From Chitinophaga pinensis (GTDB lineage: Bacteria > Bacteroidota > Bacteroidia > Chitinophagales > Chitinophagaceae): 64,000 nucleotides of DNA. Each line of letters opens with the position of its first letter. Within the stretch, counting starts at the first letter, position 1. Location: positions 4,340,001 to 4,404,000 of the forward strand of contig LR632930.1 in the NCBI GenBank assembly GCA_902167325.1, read 5' to 3'. The notes below the pieces were generated by a model. It ran no database searches, was not told where the DNA came from, and worked only from the letters and a program-made list of their open reading frames with translations. Below, piece after piece: positions 61,365 to 64,000 of the stretch. The position numbers and the translations under genes were made by a program.

Positions 61365-61958
61365 TTATTCGAACTCCCTGAAGCCTTTGTGCTGTGCCAG
61401 CTCCAGCATTTCCTTGTCTCCGCCGGAATCGCCATAGGCGTAGATCGTTTGGTAAGGGGTCAGTTTTACCGATTCGCGGATGCGGCATACCTTTTCATCG
61501 CCATTGCAGTTTTTGCCCTGCAGCAGCCCGGTAATACGGCCATCATGAATGGCGAGGCGGGAACCCAATACGGGTACCCCCAGTGTTTCGGCCCAGGGGC
61601 GCACCCAGTTTTCGGCAGATGCGGTAACGATGTACACGGCATGGCCCTCAGACAGGTGCCAGGCGATGGCGTTCACCGCTTTGGGGCGCAGCAGTTCCGG
61701 CAGGCGCTCCCGGCAAAATGCATCGCATTCCTCCTGGAATACCGCTACCGGGGTGCCGTTAAAGTAAAAACGCAGCACAATCTCTTTCATCCGCTGATTG
61801 CTGATGACCTTCATTTTGAACAGCACCAGCAGGGGAGATAACAGGGTCATGCCGGCATATAATGCCGCCTTGCCCTTATGGAACCGGATGATTTCGAAAA
61901 GGGTGTCTTTCCGGGTAATGGTGCCGTCAAAATCGAAAAAAGCGATCGCCTGCTTCAC
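61365..61958 (-). CDS. HAD-IB family phosphatase
   Basis: 197 residues from a GTG at 61956-61958 that overlaps the SDR stop by 4 bp (GTGA), the best start; an ATG at 62027 would overlap the SDR gene. Motif I FFDFDGTITRKDTLFEI, motif II region VTASAENWVRPWAETLG and motif III/IV YAYGDSGGDKEMLELA identify the PSP-like HAD-IB group. With the SDR and oxidase genes it suggests removal of a phosphate from a prenyl-phospho-sugar intermediate. Confidence 0.88.
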   Translation of the reverse strand: MKQAIAFFDFDGTITRKDTLFEIIRFHKGKAALYAGMTLLSPLLVLFKMKVISNQRMKEIVLRFYFNGTPVAVFQEECDAFCRERLPELLRPKAVNAIAWHLSEGHAVYIVTASAENWVRPWAETLGVPVLGSRLAIHDGRITGLLQGKNCNGDEKVCRIRESVKLTPYQTIYAYGDSGGDKEMLELAQHKGFREFE

Positions 61959-62686
61959 AGTTTCTTCTTTTTGAATATGGGTTCGGGGATATTGCGGATG
62001 ATTGTCATGATATATCGCCAGAACCACTTGGTATACAATACGTTCTTCTTATTCTCCGCTGCTTTGAATATATCTTCCGCCACTTCTGCAGGCTGGGCCG
62101 TGAGCAGGGGCGGGAGGGTAAGGTGCTCCGTCATTTGCGTGGCCACGAAGCCCGGCTCCACGGTCATTACATGCACCCCGGAATGCCAGAGGCGGTTACG
62201 CAAACCGGAAAGGTACGCCGTGAAGCCTGCTTTGGCACTGCCGTAGAGATAATTGCTCATCCGGCCACGGTCGCCCGCTACGGAGCTGATGCCGATAATG
62301 GTACCTGTACCACGGGCTGCCATGCTTTCTGCAGCAATATTGAGGATGGACACGGCGCCGGTGTAATTGGTATTTATTATGCGGGAAGCCTCATTCCAGT
62401 CCTGCTGCCCCTTTTCCTGATCACCGAGGTAGCCGAATACACAGATAACGATATCGGGCGGGGTGGGGAGCGACTGGTAAAAAGCGGCGTGGGATTCGAA
62501 GTTGAGGGCATCGAAAGCGTGTACGGTAGCCGCGATCCTGTGGCGGATGCGCAGGTCCTGCTCAAGGGGGCGCAGCTGTTGGGGGTTACGGGCTGCTAAC
62601 TGAATGGTGTGACCGGCGGCTGCATAGCGGCGGGCAAGGGCTACGGCCATATCGGAGCCGGCGCCAAGAATGAGTACGGTAGGCAT
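61955..62686 (-). CDS. SDR oxidoreductase, DprE2-like
   Basis: 243 residues. NAD(P)-binding ILGAGSDMAVALARRYAAAG (GxxxDxA variant), then NNAG-like region and catalytic Y-x3-K in NYLYGSAKAGF, with Ser in GISSVAGDRG. The best match by context is the 2'-epimerase partner (DprE2) of DprE1-type enzymes in arabinose-phosphoprenol synthesis. It lies 22 bp after the oxidase gene. Confidence 0.85.
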   Translation of the reverse strand: MPTVLILGAGSDMAVALARRYAAAGHTIQLAARNPQQLRPLEQDLRIRHRIAATVHAFDALNFESHAAFYQSLPTPPDIVICVFGYLGDQEKGQQDWNEASRIINTNYTGAVSILNIAAESMAARGTGTIIGISSVAGDRGRMSNYLYGSAKAGFTAYLSGLRNRLWHSGVHVMTVEPGFVATQMTEHLTLPPLLTAQPAEVAEDIFKAAENKKNVLYTKWFWRYIMTIIRNIPEPIFKKKKL

Positions 62687-62708
62687 ATCGTTCGTATCGG
62701 GTCTGCTA

Positions 62709-64000
62709 TTACCCGGCGTTGTTTGATGCGAATTGAAAATTAAGCCTGTCTGACTGTGCGGAACGGAATTTACCTTCCGGGTTCCATTCCTTTACGATCT
62801 CCTGAAAACGCTGTGCATTAGGGTAACTGTCCCAGAAAACGCGCTCCTGCATCCGTGCATCCTTTGTGAGGTAGAGGCGGCCGCCGTATTCCAGCACCAG
62901 CGCATCCAGCTCATCGAGGAAAGGGAAAAGCCCTTTGCGCACGGGGAAGTCGAGCGCCAGCGTATAACCTTCCATGGGGAAAGATATGAGATCATCCTGC
63001 GGCCCGAATGTTTTCAGTACGGCGAGGAAAGAACCCCATCCTTTATCACTGATCTTTTTCAGAATAGCCACCAGCCCGTCCTTCTTATCCATCGGCAATA
63101 CGAACTGGTATTGCACGAAGCCATCTTTCCCATAACCGCGGTTCCAGTGAAGGATGGCATCCAGCGGGTAAAAGAAAGGCTCATACGGCACTACGTTCTC
63201 GATCACCCGTTTGGTGTTCTTGGCGTAATAAAGAGCGTTAAACAGTTTAACCGTGAAGTTATTGAGTACAAAGCCGGGCAGGTTGAAAGGGAGCGTGAGC
63301 TTCATTTTATTGGGTAACGTAAGGGGTGCCTGCGCGGCTTTGGCATTCAGCTCCTGCCTGGTAGCGTGTTCGCCAACGATGAGGATGCTCCGGCCAAAGG
63401 AATCGCCTTTCTGCAGGCAATCGATCCAGGCCATGGAGTACGTATAATGTTTGTGTTCTTCGAACAGCCGAATTACTTCGTCGAGATTCTTTGCTTTGAT
63501 CTGCTTTTGCGCGATGTAGGCCGTTTCAATCTTCTTCAGCCTGAACTTCACGGTGGTGATTACACCGGTAAGGCCCATACCGCCACAGGTAGCCCAGTAG
63601 AGGTCGGTTTCCGTTTCGGGGGAGCAGGTTACCATTCCCTTGCCGGTCAGCACATTCATGGAAATGATATGATTACTGAAGCTGCCTTCGGAGTGGTGGT
63701 TTTTACCATGTACATCCGATGCCACGGCGCCGCCGATGGTGATAAACTTGGTACCCGGAGTAACGGGCAGGAACCAGCCGCGGGGAACGATGATGTCGAG
63801 GATCTGATCGAGCGTGAGGCCCGACTGGCATTCGAACACACCATTCTCTTCATCGAACCCGATGGCTTTATCGAAACGCAGGGTGGATATGCTGTGCTCT
63901 CCGAGCGACGCATCACCGTAACAACGGCCATTTCCACGCGCAATGATATGATCGTTGGCGTTAACGTACTGCAACAGTTGATCCTCAGAAGCGAAGGATA
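62709..64000 (-). CDS. FAD-linked oxidase, DprE1-like, 5' end cut by window
   Basis: At least 430 residues; the frame runs off the right edge and the true start is outside. VIARGNGRCYGDASLGEHSIS is the p-cresol-methylhydroxylase-type FAD loop, followed by PGTKFITIGGAVASDVHGKNHHSEGSFSNHI and the terminal substrate domain with WIDCLQKGDSFGRSILIVGEHA and GKFRSAQSDRL. This layout is that of decaprenylphosphoryl-ribose oxidase DprE1 and relatives. Together with the SDR it would make a prenyl-phospho-arabinose or related sugar donor. Confidence 0.82.
   Translation of the reverse strand, partial: SFASEDQLLQYVNANDHIIARGNGRCYGDASLGEHSISTLRFDKAIGFDEENGVFECQSGLTLDQILDIIVPRGWFLPVTPGTKFITIGGAVASDVHGKNHHSEGSFSNHIISMNVLTGKGMVTCSPETETDLYWATCGGMGLTGVITTVKFRLKKIETAYIAQKQIKAKNLDEVIRLFEEHKHYTYSMAWIDCLQKGDSFGRSILIVGEHATRQELNAKAAQAPLTLPNKMKLTLPFNLPGFVLNNFTVKLFNALYYAKNTKRVIENVVPYEPFFYPLDAILHWNRGYGKDGFVQYQFVLPMDKKDGLVAILKKISDKGWGSFLAVLKTFGPQDDLISFPMEGYTLALDFPVRKGLFPFLDELDALVLEYGGRLYLTKDARMQERVFWDSYPNAQRFQEIVKEWNPEGKFRSAQSDRLNFQFASNNAG

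Overview
The window looks like the chromosome of a Bacteroidota bacterium close to Chitinophaga (Chitinophagaceae). The main pointers are an exosortase N (XrtN) gene next to its single dedicated VIT-domain substrate, TonB-dependent receptor and AsmA-like envelope genes, REC-Crp and LytS/LytR regulators, promoters of the TTG-N19..21-TAnnTTTG type, start codons without clear Shine-Dalgarno sequences, and short tandem repeats of 7, 10 and 11 bp. This placement comes from gene content only.

Layout. (1) 1-9.9 kb, stress and efflux block: two universal stress proteins, a LOG-family protein, a response regulator fused to a Crp-type output, a PfkB sugar kinase, a secreted polysaccharide deacetylase, a decayed zinc alcohol dehydrogenase and an adaptor-permease-ATPase export operon. 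(2) 10.1-24.3 kb, AT-rich accessory region: RND pump fragment, Crp-like paralogues, small unknown genes, three micro-tandem arrays, a duplicated XRE/unknown-gene module with one decayed copy, a SymE-like gene, and a 1679-residue protein that appears to join a MACPF-like pore-forming domain, a helical middle and C-terminal TULIP/P47-like domains. This last gene is the strongest candidate for an undescribed system. (3) 24.2-34.1 kb, accessory region rich in GC: a DUF4062/TIR-like gene, an extended arsenic operon (arsR, arsM, acr3, arsC, metallophosphoesterase, sigZ-like sigma factor, PAP2 phosphatase, arsO, crp-like regulator), a DUF7000 gene and a truncated tyrosine integrase beside tRNA-Lys.

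Regions 2 and 3 look like two genomic islands stacked at tRNA-Lys. The junction at about 24.2 kb carries on one side a near copy of the tRNA-Lys 3' flank (terminator hairpin plus the last bases of a tRNA), and on the other side a near copy of a sequence at 10.1 kb. This is the pattern expected of tandem att sites.

(4) 34.2-48.8 kb, core-like genes: alpha/beta hydrolase, GNAT, GH29 fucosidase, the XrtN pair, M90-type peptidase, AsmA-like protein, SRPBCC protein, tandem outer-membrane barrels and an exonuclease/GIY-YIG fusion. (5) 49.3-54.5 kb: one 1725-residue gene with a kinase-like N-terminus, DUF4011, SF1 helicase, nuclease-like and WGR regions. It resembles the helicase/kinase subunit of Mokosh-type anti-phage systems. 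(6) 54.6-64 kb: TonB-dependent receptor, small secreted and membrane proteins, a LytS/LytR two-component pair, an MsbA-like ABC exporter, and a HAD phosphatase / SDR / FAD oxidase trio like DprE2/DprE1.
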